A stretch of 64,000 nucleotides of DNA from Lytechinus variegatus (lineage: Eukaryota; Echinodermata; Echinoidea; Temnopleuroida; Toxopneustidae): contig NC_054747.1 in the NCBI RefSeq assembly GCF_018143015.1, positions 38,666,233 through 38,730,232 on the forward strand, written 5' to 3'. This document shows, piece by piece, positions 1 to 12,583 of this stretch (positions are counted from its first letter, which is position 1; every line of letters starts with the position of its first letter). The notes under the pieces were generated by a model. The model saw only the letters and a list, made by a program, of their open reading frames with translations. It had not been told where the DNA came from and ran no database searches. The position numbers and the translations under genes were made by a program.

Positions 1-875
1 ACAAGTGAATATTTTGTTCATTTGGTTTCTCCCAGTTCTTTATCCGTGATCACATGATAGCAACACGTATTTTAACTGATGTCCCTTCTATATATTATTT
101 CAAAGAAGAGAAGTTTGTTCTATTTGTCCCTTTTGCTAATATGAAAATATCTTCTTTATTTTGCTTTCTCTTGTTTCCTGTCTATTATTTCCTCGAACAA
201 TTCCCAGTTTTTTCTCCTTTTTATAAACATGTACACAATCGATAGGGATTGATAAAGGTATTAACATTTATTGCACCAGTATTATTTGTTTTACGAGTTG
301 TATGAATAGTATTTGTATGAATTCTTACAAACAATCGGTAAAAATTTCAGTTTATACAACATACACGCTTGCGTTTATGGCATTTAGTTCATACGCGCGA
401 CGGAGTATAATGGCGGATGTCTCATTTTCAGGTTTTAAATGCATTAAAAACACTCCCCTCGTGCTTCGTTCTCGAAATATTTGTCTAGAGAGAAAACATA
501 TTTCATGAAAATAAATTTCAACATAAAGTTCTTAAATTGTTTAAATTCAGCTCAATATGCATGGAAGGTAATGTGCTCTAGTCACCATGGTCACTTTGTG
601 GAGTGAGATTTGTGTCATGTCAATGAAATTCAAATAGTAACAAATCCCTTCCGATCTTAGATCAGGATATCATGTTATTGTACATTATTTGTATTATACA
701 TTTTATTCGATTTTCAATAGAGCAATAAAAATTCCCCCCCCCCCTGATTGTTAAGGGATCCTGGACACAAGTAATAACGTAACATGACGAATGCAATCAA
801 GGTAATATCTTAATACAGTTGAAACTAGTTTGAATGTTAATATTATGCACTCTTTTTATTTCCCAATATATGTAG
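1..875. other. Non-coding, probably upstream intron of receptor copy A
   Basis: No exon with Ig-like residues and usable splice sites was found here. Because the first recognisable exon of copy A begins at 876 in phase 1, this stretch is most simply an intron, and the signal peptide and Ig exons lie before the window. A run of nine or ten C lies near 735-745. Confidence 0.4.
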
Positions 876-1004
876 GAACAACTCCCCAAAGTTATGTAGG
901 AACAACTCCCCAAATTTATGTAGGAACTACTCCCCCAATCAAACATCTTGTGACAATTTCTGAGGAAAGTAATCCAAGTCTGGCAAGTGATGAAGAAGTA
1001 CAAG
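876..1004 (+). CDS. Copy A stalk exon with 8-residue repeats
   Basis: The 129-nt symmetric phase 1-1 exon begins after TATATGTAG and ends at CAAG/GT. It encodes YVGTTPQ-type repeats, rich in Thr and Pro, as expected of an extracellular stalk. The 24-nt repeat brings a TATGTAG acceptor-like site with every unit. Confidence 0.7.
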
Positions 1005-4000
1005 GTCGGTATTGTTTTTCTTGCATTACCTTTGCCAAATATGACTAAATGCCCCATTTCGTGATCACAGATCAAGCATGGAGGTCAGTCATTGGCTGCA
1101 GTTCGCATTATTATTATTATTATTTATCTCAACCCAGACAAAATACACGAGAGGCGAGTAAATGCAGTTTCCGTGGAGTTCAATAAAAAATAATTTCTGA
1201 AAAGCATCTTCGAAATGATGTATATCGAAATGTAAAATGATGTGTCATCAAATAAAGCCAAAATAATATAATGCAACAATTAAAACATAATACTATAAAC
1301 GTAAAGCCTCCTGAGATGTGTCATATGCGAAAAATTTAAAGTTATTAAACCAATCTCCTCAATTGAAAATTAAAACAGTCCATCCACATTCAAGACAGAG
1401 ACACCAGTTTGTCATGTTGGCCAAATGTGGGAAACGTAAAAATCCATCTGCAAAGCTACGAAGCAAAGATTCCCGTTAGCAACACGAGCTTATGCAGGAA
1501 AACTTTTAAAACAGAAACTAGTGCTCAGAAGCCCCACCAACGGCCCCGAACTAGAATGTGAACGAGGCAACGTTTGCGCGTTAAGAGGTATTATGGGAAT
1601 AGAATGATTATTGATACGTTGTTTGAAATTGTACTTGTCATCCCATATAAAGAATAACAACAAATTTTCCCGCCATGTTTGGTATTGGCCAATGGGTCAA
1701 AGTCAACATCTTAATTGACACTAAATATAATTCTGGTCGTATTTTCACATCGTTTGAACTATATCATTATTCAAAGAGATCAAATGGTAAGACATATATA
1801 TTTGGCTTTGCTCGCTAGCATTTTAGGGAAGACTTAATATTCATTATTGTCAGACGTAATAACATGTAATTTTATGTTTTGACTCTAGACAACTGTGCTC
1901 TGCTTCGTATAGTTATCTACATCTTGGGAGGGTCATTAGGTGCAATGATTCTGAGCGTAATTGCAGTAACGGTTTCTCACAAGTGCTTACAACATAATAC
2001 AGATAGAGGTGATTTTTTTTCTGTTCAATAACTTAATAAAAATATCAATATAATGTCAAATTCAGTTAAATTGTTTGATTATAAATGACACAGAAAAATT
2101 ACTATGAAAATATGTATAAACTGGTCTTTTCTAAGGACCAGAAGATTGTGATATTTGATGTAGTCTATCATGTCTATGTGAATTGTATATGAATATGGTG
2201 ATTACAAGGCTATTATATAGCTACAACCATATCCAAGATATTTGTATAATTCATCGCAACTGTTTCATTAATGTATTTACATGTACAAGAAATTTCATTT
2301 GACTTATTTCGGACTCATATTCATGATAAGCATGATAAGCTCAACATGCATGCACATCATGTGCACTTTTAACGCAATTTACAATGAGAGATTAGAAGCG
2401 AACAAAACTGGTTTTATTTGTAGAATATGCCCCAGATGACTTTGAAATCAGCAATTAGTAATTTGCCATTGCCATTCATTTTTTTTCTTTGTTGGCGATG
2501 TTTTGGTGATTTCTCGGCATATCCGTTGTCTATACTTATTATTTCACTATTCGTTAATTATTTCACTATTCAGTTAACTTTATTTGAACCAGGCAGTCCA
2601 GTGGGTGCTCAATCCATACTCTATTAATTATGTTTTATGTTTCATTGCACCAATTTAGTATACATTTAATTGCAAAAATAAAATAATGATAATAATAATT
2701 GTTTGTTTGTTTTATTTCCGAAATCAGTTTAAAAAAATATACAATATACAAGAGAATTACATACAATAACGGAAGATCACCCAATTCAGCTGTATTTGGA
2801 AATACTGCTGTTCTTCCTTGGGGTTCTACATTTACCATACAAAGTTATATACACCATTAAAATACTAAAAGAAAAACATTTCCAAAGTAAAATACATTGA
2901 CAGAAAAGTGTTAAAAAACAACTTACTAAAACTATGAAAACAAAAAGAAAGAAGAAAAAAAAATAATAACAATTCGCTGTAGCGTTCGATATCAATATAA
3001 TGTCAGAATTTCAAAGTGCCATTTTTTCCAATTATTTATGATTACCCATTTCTTCGAGGACAATACATGTACATGTAATCAAAACATTATGTACATGTAT
3101 ACAATATCCGTTGTATATTTTTTTATTAAATCTCCCTAAATTTCTTTCATTTTCAAATTTGCTTTTGAAGCAGGGGACGCAGACATGGCAGATGGAGTGC
3201 CAGTGACCGCAATGCACCAGACGGACTCGAACCACGAGCCTCTTTATGCGAATTCCATCATGGTAAATATAATTGGCAATACCAATACAATCTTGTTCAA
3301 TTTTTTAAACGAATTTTTAAGTAAAACTGAATATGTATTTCAATAGATCCCGTTCGAGAATATTATTTCGTTTGACATTGTTGACGAGAAAAACACTTAT
3401 AATTAAAAAATATATATACATATGCAGATCATCATCACGCTCAATTTTCGACGCCATCCTTTCTAACATACATGTAACGAATTATACATTTTAAATAGAT
3501 ATAGTTGTATAGATATATCAAAAATCGTATCACCCTATGGCATTGTGTTATACATTGTGCATCTACAACGATTAAATTGATGTAAATCGAAACTCATTTG
3601 ATATAAGAGGCCCATTAGATTACCTCCAGCCATGCGAACAACTTGATTGTTTCTTAATTATTGGCAAGAGCATATTGGTTATGGTATAATAAATTTCTGT
3701 TTTGAATTCCAGGTCAGCTTTTAAAGGTGCTACTCAGTAAATTTTCCTATCTCATACATTTTCCTAACTTTAGTCCACACCTGGTGTTGGTGGAGATTCC
3801 GCTGTTTCCCGAAGTGATGTAGTTCCTCAGCAACCCATCCAGGATTCCCATGAATACATGGAGATGAAGGCAATAGCTCACCCTGGTATTCCAGCCAATC
3901 ATCAAACCAATCTACCTGGTAACTCTTCTTCTCTGAATCCAACAAAGTCAGCATGTGCTTCATCACTGCAAGGGGGTTCAACGTTAGATGCCATACTTCA

Positions 4001-4115
4001 ACAAACGTTGAATTCCTGTGACGGGGGATACATATCTTCCTCAGTTCCTTTAACATTTCCCAAGAGAGGAATTGCAACAGAGAGTATTGATTCGGTGATC
4101 ACCACATATTTATGA
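876..4115 (+). CDS. Ig-type transmembrane receptor, copy A (3' half: stalk, TM, tail)
   Basis: Four exons join in consistent phase: 876-1004 (stalk, phase 1-1), 1889-2008 (transmembrane, phase 1-1), 3174-3262 (juxtamembrane tail, phase 1-0) and 3774-4115 (tail, stop TGA). The stalk has three GTTPQ-like repeats. The membrane exon reads IVIYILGGSLGAMILSVIAV, a clear single-pass helix, then basic HKCLQH. The tail carries LYANS (YxN, Grb2-SH2 type), HEYMEMK (YxxM, PI3-kinase p85 type) and ends TTYL (class I PDZ ligand type). These motif roles are established for other receptors and inferred here. Copy B at 22-28 kb is a paralogue with the same exon layout, and its Ig exons suggest what copy A carries upstream of the window. 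The family itself was not recognised by name. It would act at the plasma membrane. Confidence 0.82.
1889..2008 (+). CDS. Copy A transmembrane exon
   Basis: The 120-nt phase 1-1 exon is bounded by CTAG and G/GTGATT. It encodes about 22 hydrophobic residues followed by a short basic stop-transfer stretch. It corresponds in position and phase to 26134-26232 of copy B, although the residues differ. Confidence 0.75.
3774..4115 (+). CDS. Copy A cytoplasmic tail exon with YMEM
   Basis: This 342-nt exon encodes 113 residues and a TGA stop. It is exactly as long as its copy B counterpart (27892-28233), and the two share the GVGGD start, VSRSDVVP, HEYMEMK, NSSSLNP and the SVITTYL end. The tail is Ser- and Pro-rich with no enzymatic domain, as in an adaptor-docking tail. 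Confidence 0.85.
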   Translation, partial: STPGVGGDSAVSRSDVVPQQPIQDSHEYMEMKAIAHPGIPANHQTNLPGNSSSLNPTKSACASSLQGGSTLDAILQQTLNSCDGGYISSSVPLTFPKRGIATESIDSVITTYL

Positions 4116-4256
4116 GTTATTTCCAAATGATTGAATTGAAAAGTTGTCATATTCCATAGCTAGAAAAATGATTGGTTTAAATAGTTAGAATTGACCGTAG
4201 ATATATGTATCACCAATTGAGCGAATTGGCGTTGTTTCAGAACAATCATTTAAAGA

Positions 4257-4262
4257 AATAAA
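4257..4262 (+). terminator. Candidate poly(A) signal of copy A
   Basis: An AATAAA hexamer lies about 140 bp after the copy A stop codon. Sequence match only; AT-rich DNA gives chance hexamers. Confidence 0.35.
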
Positions 4263-4271
4263 AATATATAT

Positions 4272-5910
4272 GATGACGTAAGACAAATTGTATAGAAATT
4301 GGTAATCTATCTTTGACCTAGAATCATTACATTATCAACGATGACTTGACAAAATAGATAAAAATTATATATATTTTTTTCAAATCGTTTTTTTAGATAT
4401 TAAGACCAACCCCTGGTCATGAAATCCATTTGTCTTCTTAAAACTGTCTCTAGATGATTGAAAAAAAAATTATAAATAGCTTTAAAAGTAGCAAATGCGT
4501 TTATTAATAAATAAATTATTGCATTTTCCACGACTTTACACTGCATTCGAGGGACAACTTACAACGTATGCGTGGAATAGTTGAGATACTTCGAAAACAA
4601 AAAAGAAATGCATGATTTGATATAATTCCTAAGAAAGAAAGATTAATCTACTAACCAGTACCAGATGTAACATACTCTCATCGGTAAACGGGCCAGGCGT
4701 GAAAATGATATTGAAATTTATGTATATAATGTAGGGCTAGTCAAATCCACGATCAATGTACATAGATGTATTGTGATATATCAACTTATATCAATTTCAC
4801 ACTCGGTATAATTGTTAGACTCACACATAATTATTAGCAAAACTGATACCACTCCATATTTAAGAACAATAGTACGCAGCTAATATTATTCACTGTTAGA
4901 AAATTTATCCTTAAAATAAACTAAGTTCCTGCAGCAGAGTATCAAGAACACCTTTAATCTTACCAGATTGCGATCTTGTAAAATTACAGGAAATTGGTAT
5001 TAGGTGTATGGAACCTTACAAATTTCCGTAAATAAAACACCATTTTCCCCTTTTTAAACAGACCTGTTTTGTTAAATTGTAGAAAATTCCTGTTTTATGA
5101 ATTTACAGAAGGATTCTGTTATTGCTTTCTGCAAAATCTTGTTTTTTGTGTAAAAATCAGGGTTTTTTAGAAAGTGTATTTAATGATGAACAATTTTATT
5201 TCTCCGTATGAAGTGCTAATTTACTTCGTTTTTGTGCTTGTTGTTGTTATTTTTTTTTTATTTAAGGGGGTTAATAATTTCAGTTTATGTTTTACATGCA
5301 CAAGTTTTTTTGCACATTTCTAAGAAAATATGGCACACTGCTGTTATGAATACTTCACAAACAGTTCGCAAACTTGATTTGAGGTTATGGACCTCAGTAT
5401 TCTCACGTTATAACAGAATGCATAGCACCTGAATTAGTGAGAAAATGAATGAGCATGCATTCCAATTACCCCCTTCCCCGAAAAATGGGGGGGGGGTGGA
5501 AGTCATACTTGAACTTTGAGATGAACATTAAGTTTCAGGGATTCATTTCCCTGAAGCAAAATATGATCTGTTAGCTTATAGAAAATGTGCCATTGTGACA
5601 ATTCTCGCCTTAACTTAATGTACTTCACTTAACGGAAGTGTTTGGTTGACCTCTTTCTATCTCCTCTTGAAGGGGTGACATGTTTCACTTTCTAGAAATA
5701 GATGATGCTTGAAAGTGTCAACGTTAAAAAGAAAAATCCTCAAAGGCTTCAAGGTTTTGAAGTTTGTATAAATGTACATTTGATGTGTTTAATCCTTTTC
5801 CACTCCTTACTCAAAGTCACTCAAATAGTTCTTCAAATATGTCAGGAATGCACAAAACCTCACAAGATAAATAAAGGATCCCGAGAAAAGATAGTCTGAC
5901 AATGGTCTGT
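4272..5910 (+). repeat. 3' flank of copy A, duplicated at 28373-30830
   Basis: Blocks shared with the flank of copy B include GATGACGTAAGACAAATT, TGGTCATGAAATCC, the AAGTGCTA block near 5210 and TTCAAGGTTTTGAAGTTTGTA near 5750. They keep the same order, so the duplication ran at least 1.6 kb past the gene. No coding region was seen. Confidence 0.75.
4891..5176. mobile_element. Small inverted-repeat insertion absent from the paralogous flank
   Basis: The segment begins CACTGTTAGAAAATTTATCC and ends in TTTTTTAGAAAGTG, which are imperfect inverted termini. The matching place in the copy B flank (near 29400-29415) goes straight from TAATATTAT to TTAATGATG. It is therefore an insertion in copy A, about 286 bp, without coding capacity. 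The target duplication is not clear. Confidence 0.5.
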
Positions 5911-6132
5911 TTTATTTTTGCGTCAGTTTGTCACGTGGGAAGTGACTTTTTTAATTATTTAACTACTGCTGCTTGACACCAAATAAGGAATACGTAAAAA
6001 CTGAGGATTACAGTTATGAAAGATTTAATCAAAGTTCTCAAATCATTCTGTAGTTTCCTTTGATTTCTTTCACAATGATTTACATGAAATTATACATGGA
6101 TATGGATTATAGATAACAAAATATAACTTAAT

Positions 6133-6410
6133 ACAAGTATGTATTTATTAATATGTGCCAGATGACTCAATTTAAAATGAGTAATTGTTTAGTAATTACC
6201 GTTGTAAACTTACAATGAAACGAGTCATTTTAACTGCCATGATGCTAAACCCACCTTTGATTTTCTTTTTTGTTTTGCAACCTTCTTGAGATTTTCTTCG
6301 TGTCTGTGGTCTACATTTTCATATTTCACGATGCGCTATGTGTTAGATATTTACCATGATGTCAACATTGTGCAGTATTCCCCTTTCCAATCATCCGCTC
6401 ATTTTGATGA
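6133..6410 (+). repeat. Extra copy of a receptor intron segment
   Basis: About 275 bp match 26773-27051 (the intron before copy B exon 27211) almost base for base, both ending in CCGCTCATTTTGATGA. It may be a relic of a further partial receptor duplication or a dispersed repeat. No exon is included. Confidence 0.65.
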
Positions 6411-6849
6411 TAGACACCAGAACTGGAAAACATAACACCCAACATATCATTCCACTTCACCCCAACAAACACAACACATACACTTCTGAAAACATACTCA
6501 AACACATGCCCATAGGCTGTCCCTACTATGAAACCCGAAGAAGAAAGAGTTTCCTTCATATCCTAAAAAAATGCAAAATACGAATAGGCTTACTTTGAGG
6601 CCTCTCCCATCACTCCTGTGATTTGGAAACTAAAATTGAAAAAGATTCAAAGTTATTTTCACAAAATTTCTCACTCCTTCCTAAAAAAAAATAAATTACC
6701 TCACTCATCCCAGTATTGATACTAAATATAACAACTGTTTTTCTTTTTTCCTATCTTAAAAATTGGTTTTAACATTTCGTTGATAGTTGATAGAACAAAC
6801 TCCTTGAATATTTTTCAATTAATTTAAACAAAATGAAATAAATAATATT

Positions 6850-8050
6850 TGTGACTTTTATTCCTCTTCATATAATATCTAAAATCTCAAAATCTTTATG
6901 CAATATCTTAATTTTTTTTAAACTTACCCTTTTTTTCTACAAGAAATAAAAATAAAATTATTTTTCCATTCATGCGAAAAAAAAAGATCAAAAGAAAGGA
7001 GAGGAAAAGGGGGAAAAGGCATCCTTTGCAAGATTTAGCTTACATTTTGTCTGCTTTCGAACCTCTTAAAGATGGCTGAAGACCAGCTAGGGCCGAAACC
7101 TCTTTCGTTCCCTTGCCGTCGCCATACTTTTCATCCAACCCTTATTGATAAACTACATTTGGGCCCACCCATCCTACAAAGAACCGCGACAGACCTAACT
7201 AACCAATACTATATGGAAGGCCAGCAACGCCAAACTGTAAAGATGCACGCTTGTTCAAAAATTGTCCTATAGTTATATATTCACGCATTTATCATTGTCT
7301 CGACAAACCAGCATGCCATGCCCCTCCCTATTTATAAAAAGACATTCGCAGATCAATCGCAACTCCCTGCAAGATGGGGCCCAGCTGGCATGGCTGGGTG
7401 ACCACATACAGGAAGGTGGTGACGAGGTCTCAATTTTATTATACTTTCGCCTTCCAGCCTCCCGGGCCATTCAGAGCCGAGAGGACGTGACTCGCCTTGA
7501 CTTTTAAAAGATATTCATATTCAGTTCATCATTGCAAACCACGCCCAGTCAGCTCCAATGGTCTAGAGAAACCAGAGACGACTGGGTTACTAAACTGACA
7601 AACTTTCGGCACCAACCTTCGCGAAACCGTCACGTCATAACTACCTCACCTAAACCAGGACTCTAACACATTGTACTTGTTCGACAAAACTGACATATTT
7701 CTACTATTATTTCACTAACTAGCTACTTTCCTTCTTGAATCCTAACAAATAGCATTACAAATATGTCAGCCTTCTAAAAGTTTCTCATTCAATAGCACCT
7801 AGAGTACAAAAAAAAAACTAGCTATTGTGTGAGAAATTTGTAAACTCAACCACCATATCTTTATTGTGGATTTATTCCTCTTCAAAAAATAAATAGTTCC
7901 AAGGAAATGTCCTTATCCCCCTTCATGTTAAAAGAGGGAAAGAGCGTCAGTTAACATGGTTAATGCATGAAATAACTATCATTTCTGTCTGTTGGCGAAC
8001 CTCGTCCTGCTCATGAGGATGGCCAAAGACCAGCTTGTGACGACCCCTAT

Positions 8051-8087
<37 letters not shown>

Positions 8088-8300
8088 TTCCCTAGCTGTC
8101 AGACCATTCACCAGCCCCGTGTTGACTAACCTATAATCCAGGCGGAGGCCGCAGCGACCGTCCCCGCCACTACGCCGTACGCAAGCGACACGACCGACCC
8201 AGCGAAGGCCACGCACTGTGCCTGCGTTAGCTAGCCACAGTGCGCAGCTCCCGCAAGATCAGGCACATCGCTCGCGCCCAGCACAGCAACAAGCATAGTT
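6850..8300. repeat. Tandem ~1-kb repeat array, left part
   Basis: Ordered landmarks recur: TTTATTCCTCTTCA (about 6858, 7875), GAAGACCAGCT or AAAGACCAGCT (about 7080, 8025), CGCCTTCCAGCCTCCCGG (about 7450) and GAGAAACCAGAGACGA (about 7567). The first-to-second unit spacing is about 0.95 kb. The second unit breaks off near 8300, where the LINE begins, and resumes near 16900. No protein signal was found. Confidence 0.6.
8050..8086. repeat. (TA)n microsatellite
   Basis: A pure alternating TA run lies inside the second ~1-kb unit. Confidence 0.95.
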
Positions 8301-11300
8301 GGACTCTTTATACTTGTATGTTCATTTTTATTATTATTTCATATGGTCATAAGATTGTTTGTATTAGTGTATGCATAATCATACACATAAAAGGTGCATT
8401 TTTGTAACTTACTTGTGATTAAATATGCATCCATAATGTATATGTATACTTGCAAGTGTTATATGTCCTTTTTAAATTTTAATGCTGAAGCTTGTAAATT
8501 TATTTTACCCTCTTTTAAACATCGTTGAATTTTGGATGCTTTTTGTTGTATTGCTGATTTTTGGATTTGTGCTGAATGCAGAGCTGTTACTTAATTTGAG
8601 GCTCTGCATTTCATCTTGCACTTTTGCTCCCTTTAAGCTATTGTAATGATATTTTTGACTTTTTTCTTTTTTTTGTTTTTTGTTTATTTTTGGCAATGAT
8701 TGTTTTGTTCTTTTTTCTCTTTTCGGTGACCAAACTGATTTTTATGTAAATGTGAACTCGTGTATAATCTTATTAGACTTCAATTGTTCTCTGCATAGTT
8801 TTCTTAGTCTAATTTGCAAGCATCTATTCAATCAAAGTTTAGAACAAAACCTAATATGTTGATCAAACTTAGCTCCTTTAATTGTCGGGGAATGCAGGAT
8901 TATACAAAACGAAAGAAAATTTTCCACTACATGAGAAACCTTAACAATGATATTATATTTTTACAAGAAACACATTCTAACAAAACGGATGAAGTTTTTT
9001 GGAAATCCCAATGGGGTGAATCTGCATGGTTTACTAGTTTTTCCTCTATTAGTAGAGGTGTGGCCATTCTTATAAGAAAATCTATTTCAGTCAAAGTATT
9101 TTCTGTTTTTTACGACCCTGATGGTAGATTTTTTATCTTAAATTGTAAATTAAATGATGTTCCAGTCACTTTGGTGAATATATATGCCCCAAATAATGAT
9201 GATCCTGATTTTGTACTAAAAGTTTTTGCAGAATTAGATAAATTTGACAACTCCTCTCTGATTATTGGTGGAAATTTTAATGCGGTGATTGGCCCCCTTG
9301 ACTACCAAGGTACAAGACAAAAACATTCTAATACTAAGGCAAGTGAAATGCTATCTATTATTATTGATGAATATGATTTAGCTGATGTTTTGAGACATTA
9401 TCATCCAGCATTGAGACAGTACACAAGACATCAAAAAACACCCCAGGTTCTATCAAGGCTTGATTATATTCTAGTTTCTAGTAATTTTTTTGCAAAATTG
9501 TGTTAAATCCAAAATTCTTCCAGGAATTCAGTCAGACCATTCTGTTGTTTTTATCCAGTTTACTGATAATCAACCAATCAGAGGAAGAGGCTACTGGAAG
9601 CTTAACTGTTCTTACTTACACAATGATTCTGACTTTATTAATTTGATAAAGGATAGTATCCGGGATTTTAAACACATTCATAACGATTCAGAATGCAATC
9701 CAAATACACTATGGGACTCCCTGAAATGTACTTTAACTGGTAACTGTATTGAGTACTGTGCCAGGAAGAAAAAGGAGAGAAAGAAAGAAAAGATTCATTT
9801 ATTAGATGAGATTGATAAATTAAGGTCACAATTAGGTAATAATACTTCATCTAACAATTCTGAATTATTAAAACTTGAAAACTTGGAAGACAAGTTGAAT
9901 AAAATCTATGAATTTGAAACTAAAGGTCTTATCACAGGGTCAAGGGTTAGATGGTTAGAGGAAGGGGAAAAAAGTTCAAAATATTTTTGTAATTTAGAAA
10001 ATAGATCTTGGCGAAAAAAAAAACTATTACTAGAGTTCAGAATGCCCAAGGCAATATTGTTTCAGACCCTGATAATATTCTTGAAGAAATTTGTGCATTC
10101 TATTCAAACCTGTATTCTAACCATGACAGAGAAACAGAAAATGATGACCTAAATGAAGCCTTTTTTGATAATTTAGATATCCCCAAGCTTTCTGATAATG
10201 CAAAACATAACTTAGAAAATCCTTTAACCAAAAATGAAATTTTTGATGTTATTAAATCTATGAAGATGAATAAAACCCCAGGATTTGATGGCCTTCCTAT
10301 TGAATTTTACATAGTATTTTGGGCTGATATTAGTGATTTACTATTGGATTCATACAATTATTCCCTTCAAAATGGTGTGTTATCAATTTCTCAGAGGAAT
10401 GGAATTATAACACTTCTCCCAAAGAAAGATAAAGACCCTCTGTTTGTTAGAAATTATCGACCTATAACGCTTTTGACTGCTGATTATAAGATACTAGCCA
10501 AATGTTTTGCCAATCCTATTACTTGTTTTATGCATGATCTCATTCATCCAGATCAGTCTGGTTTTTTAAGGGGCAGAAATATTAGCAACAATGTGCGTTT
10601 AATTTTTGAAATCATTGAATATACACAGACAAATGACATTCCTGGAGCAGTAATATTATTTGATATTGAAAAAGCTTTCGATAGTGTTAATCATAACTTC
10701 CTTTTCCGAACTTTAAAACATTTTAATTTTGGTTCTAAGTTTATTGACTGGATAAAAACTCTGTATTCAAACAGACAGACATATGTTTTGAATAATGGTT
10801 CCTTGACTGATCGCATCTCAATGCAAAGAGGTATATTTCAGGGGTGCCCTATCTCTCCTTACCTGTTCCTACTAGTTATTGATATATTGGCTATTTCTAT
10901 TCGACAGAATAATCAGGTTAAAGGTATTAAGGTCAAGAATCAAGAGGTAAAAATATCATTATTTGCAGATGATTCGGTTTGTTTTGTAGACGGGGCTAGA
11001 GATTCATTTAACATTTTGTTGGATATTTTGAATAAGTTTGGTAAAATTTCTGGTTGTAAATTGAATTTAACTAAAACAGAAGCAATTTGGATTGGTTCCA
11101 AGAGAGGTTGTCAAGATTTTCCGTTAAGTAATCATGGAATTACATGGAAATCAACAAGTTTTAAATCTTTAGGTGTCAACTTTTCTATGAATTTGGGGTT
11201 GATATTTGATTTGAACTACAAAGAAAAATTAAAAAGAATGACCCAATCAATAAATTGCTGGCGAATGAGAAATCTTTCGCTGATTGGTAAGATATGTGTA

Positions 11301-12552
11301 ATCAAATCTCTTATCCTCCCTCAATTGTTATATCTTTTTTTTCTGTTCTCAGTATAAAGATACCACAGTCATTTTTTAAGGAACTTAATAGTCTGTTCTT
11401 TAAATTTATTTGGAGTGGTGGTAATGATAGGGTTAAGAGATCATTTATGTGTAATGATTATACTCAGTGTGGACTAAAGATGATTGATCCTTATTCATTT
11501 GCTCTATCCCAAAAAAATGACATGGGTCAAACACCTACTTGATGATAATTTTGAGTCTGTTTGGAAATCAATTGAAATCTCAGCTCTAGAAAAGTTTCAT
11601 AGTGATCCTAATATTTTGTGGAAATCATATGCCCCAGAAACCGTTTTACAATCTTTAGGTAATTCCCAAATTGCAGATTCGCTTCGTTCATGGTATTATT
11701 TCAGAGAATATGCTTCTATAGAATCATTTCATTGTAAATGTTCTGAGATGGGGCATTGCCAATTCTTATGGTTTAATAGATTAATTCGATCAAAATCCAA
11801 AAAATACTTCTATTATGAATCTTGGCATGAGAAGAATGTTGTTGTAATTTCAGACTTATTGAATCCACCTCATCCTGGACATAAACTGTTTGAAGAACTT
11901 ATTTTAGATTTTGATATTCCTGTGTCTGATAGGAGAAAATACAATTTTTTACTGAAAAATATTCCAATGGAGTGGTTTAATAGAACAGTTTTGACTAATG
12001 TACACGTTCATGATATTTTGATTACTAAACTGAAACTGATTACTGCGAAAAAAGTACCATGTTATGCCTATAAAATTTTAATGTGCAATATCTTCCAGAT
12101 AGACGGTACAACTACTGGAATGAATGCATATCAATCCCTGTACCCACTTTGTGGGAAAAGGTACATAAAGCCAATTTCTTTTGTACTATCGATACTAAAC
12201 TCCGTTCCTTTTACTTTAAGATTTTTCATAATACTATAGCTCTAAATGCATTTCTGTATAAAATCAAAAGGAAAGACTTACCAAACTGTACATTTTGTAA
12301 TAATGAAGAGGAATCAATAATTCATCTGTTCTGTGACTGTGATAAGGTTACCCCAATTTGGAATCTTCTATTGACGATAAAAAAACATATTTCAGATTTC
12401 GATCTCACTAATTTTCAAAAATTGTTTGGTGTATCAACGGATAGATTTGTTACTTACCTTTTACTATTGGCCAAATATTATATTTATATTTGTAAATTCA
12501 AGAACACCTTACCAAATGTGGATTCATTTAAAAGTTCCTTCATTCATTTAAA
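8300..12552 (+). mobile_element. Tx1/L1-like non-LTR retrotransposon, 5' portion
   Basis: A LINE carries one large ORF2 (endonuclease and reverse transcriptase). The left end is placed near 8300, where the flanking ~1-kb repeat unit is interrupted. The 0.5 kb before ORF2 is AT-rich with no recognisable ORF1, so the copy may be 5'-truncated. The right end is cut by the hAT element, and the 3' end resumes at 16512. Without the hAT element the LINE spans about 4.6 kb. Confidence 0.8.
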
Positions 12553-12583
12553 TCGTGATTTAAATCACCATGATGTTTTTTAA
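8856..12583 (+). pseudogene. LINE ORF2 remnant: endonuclease, reverse transcriptase, Cys/His knuckle
   Basis: It starts at ATG 8856. The APE-type endonuclease (8856 to about 9570) shows SSFNCRGM, FLQETH, NIYAPN, SRLDYILVS and SDHSVVF. The usual GGDFN is GGNFN, so the catalytic Asp is replaced. The reverse transcriptase (about 10000-11300) shows FDIEKAFDSVNH and LFADDS. A C-x2-C-x7-H-x4-C knuckle (CTFCNN...HLFCDC) lies near 12290-12335. The frame changes at about 9490, 10020, 11338, 11515 and 12095. The first four fall in runs of seven to ten A or T. The last LINE-like residues precede about 12552; beyond that the frame reads hAT DNA. Domain order and motifs fit the L1/Tx1 group. Confidence 0.9.

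Noticed and set aside
2635-2838. Short - strand frame with AVFPNTAELGDLPLL
   Set aside because: Looks protein-like for about 20 residues only, and lies in a receptor intron; probably a repeat fragment of unknown kind.
6413-6598. Possible LINE or RNase H C-terminal fragment (HMPIGCPYYETRRRKSF)
   Set aside because: The CPxYxxxR pattern resembles LINE tails, but it is too short and no other motif supports it.
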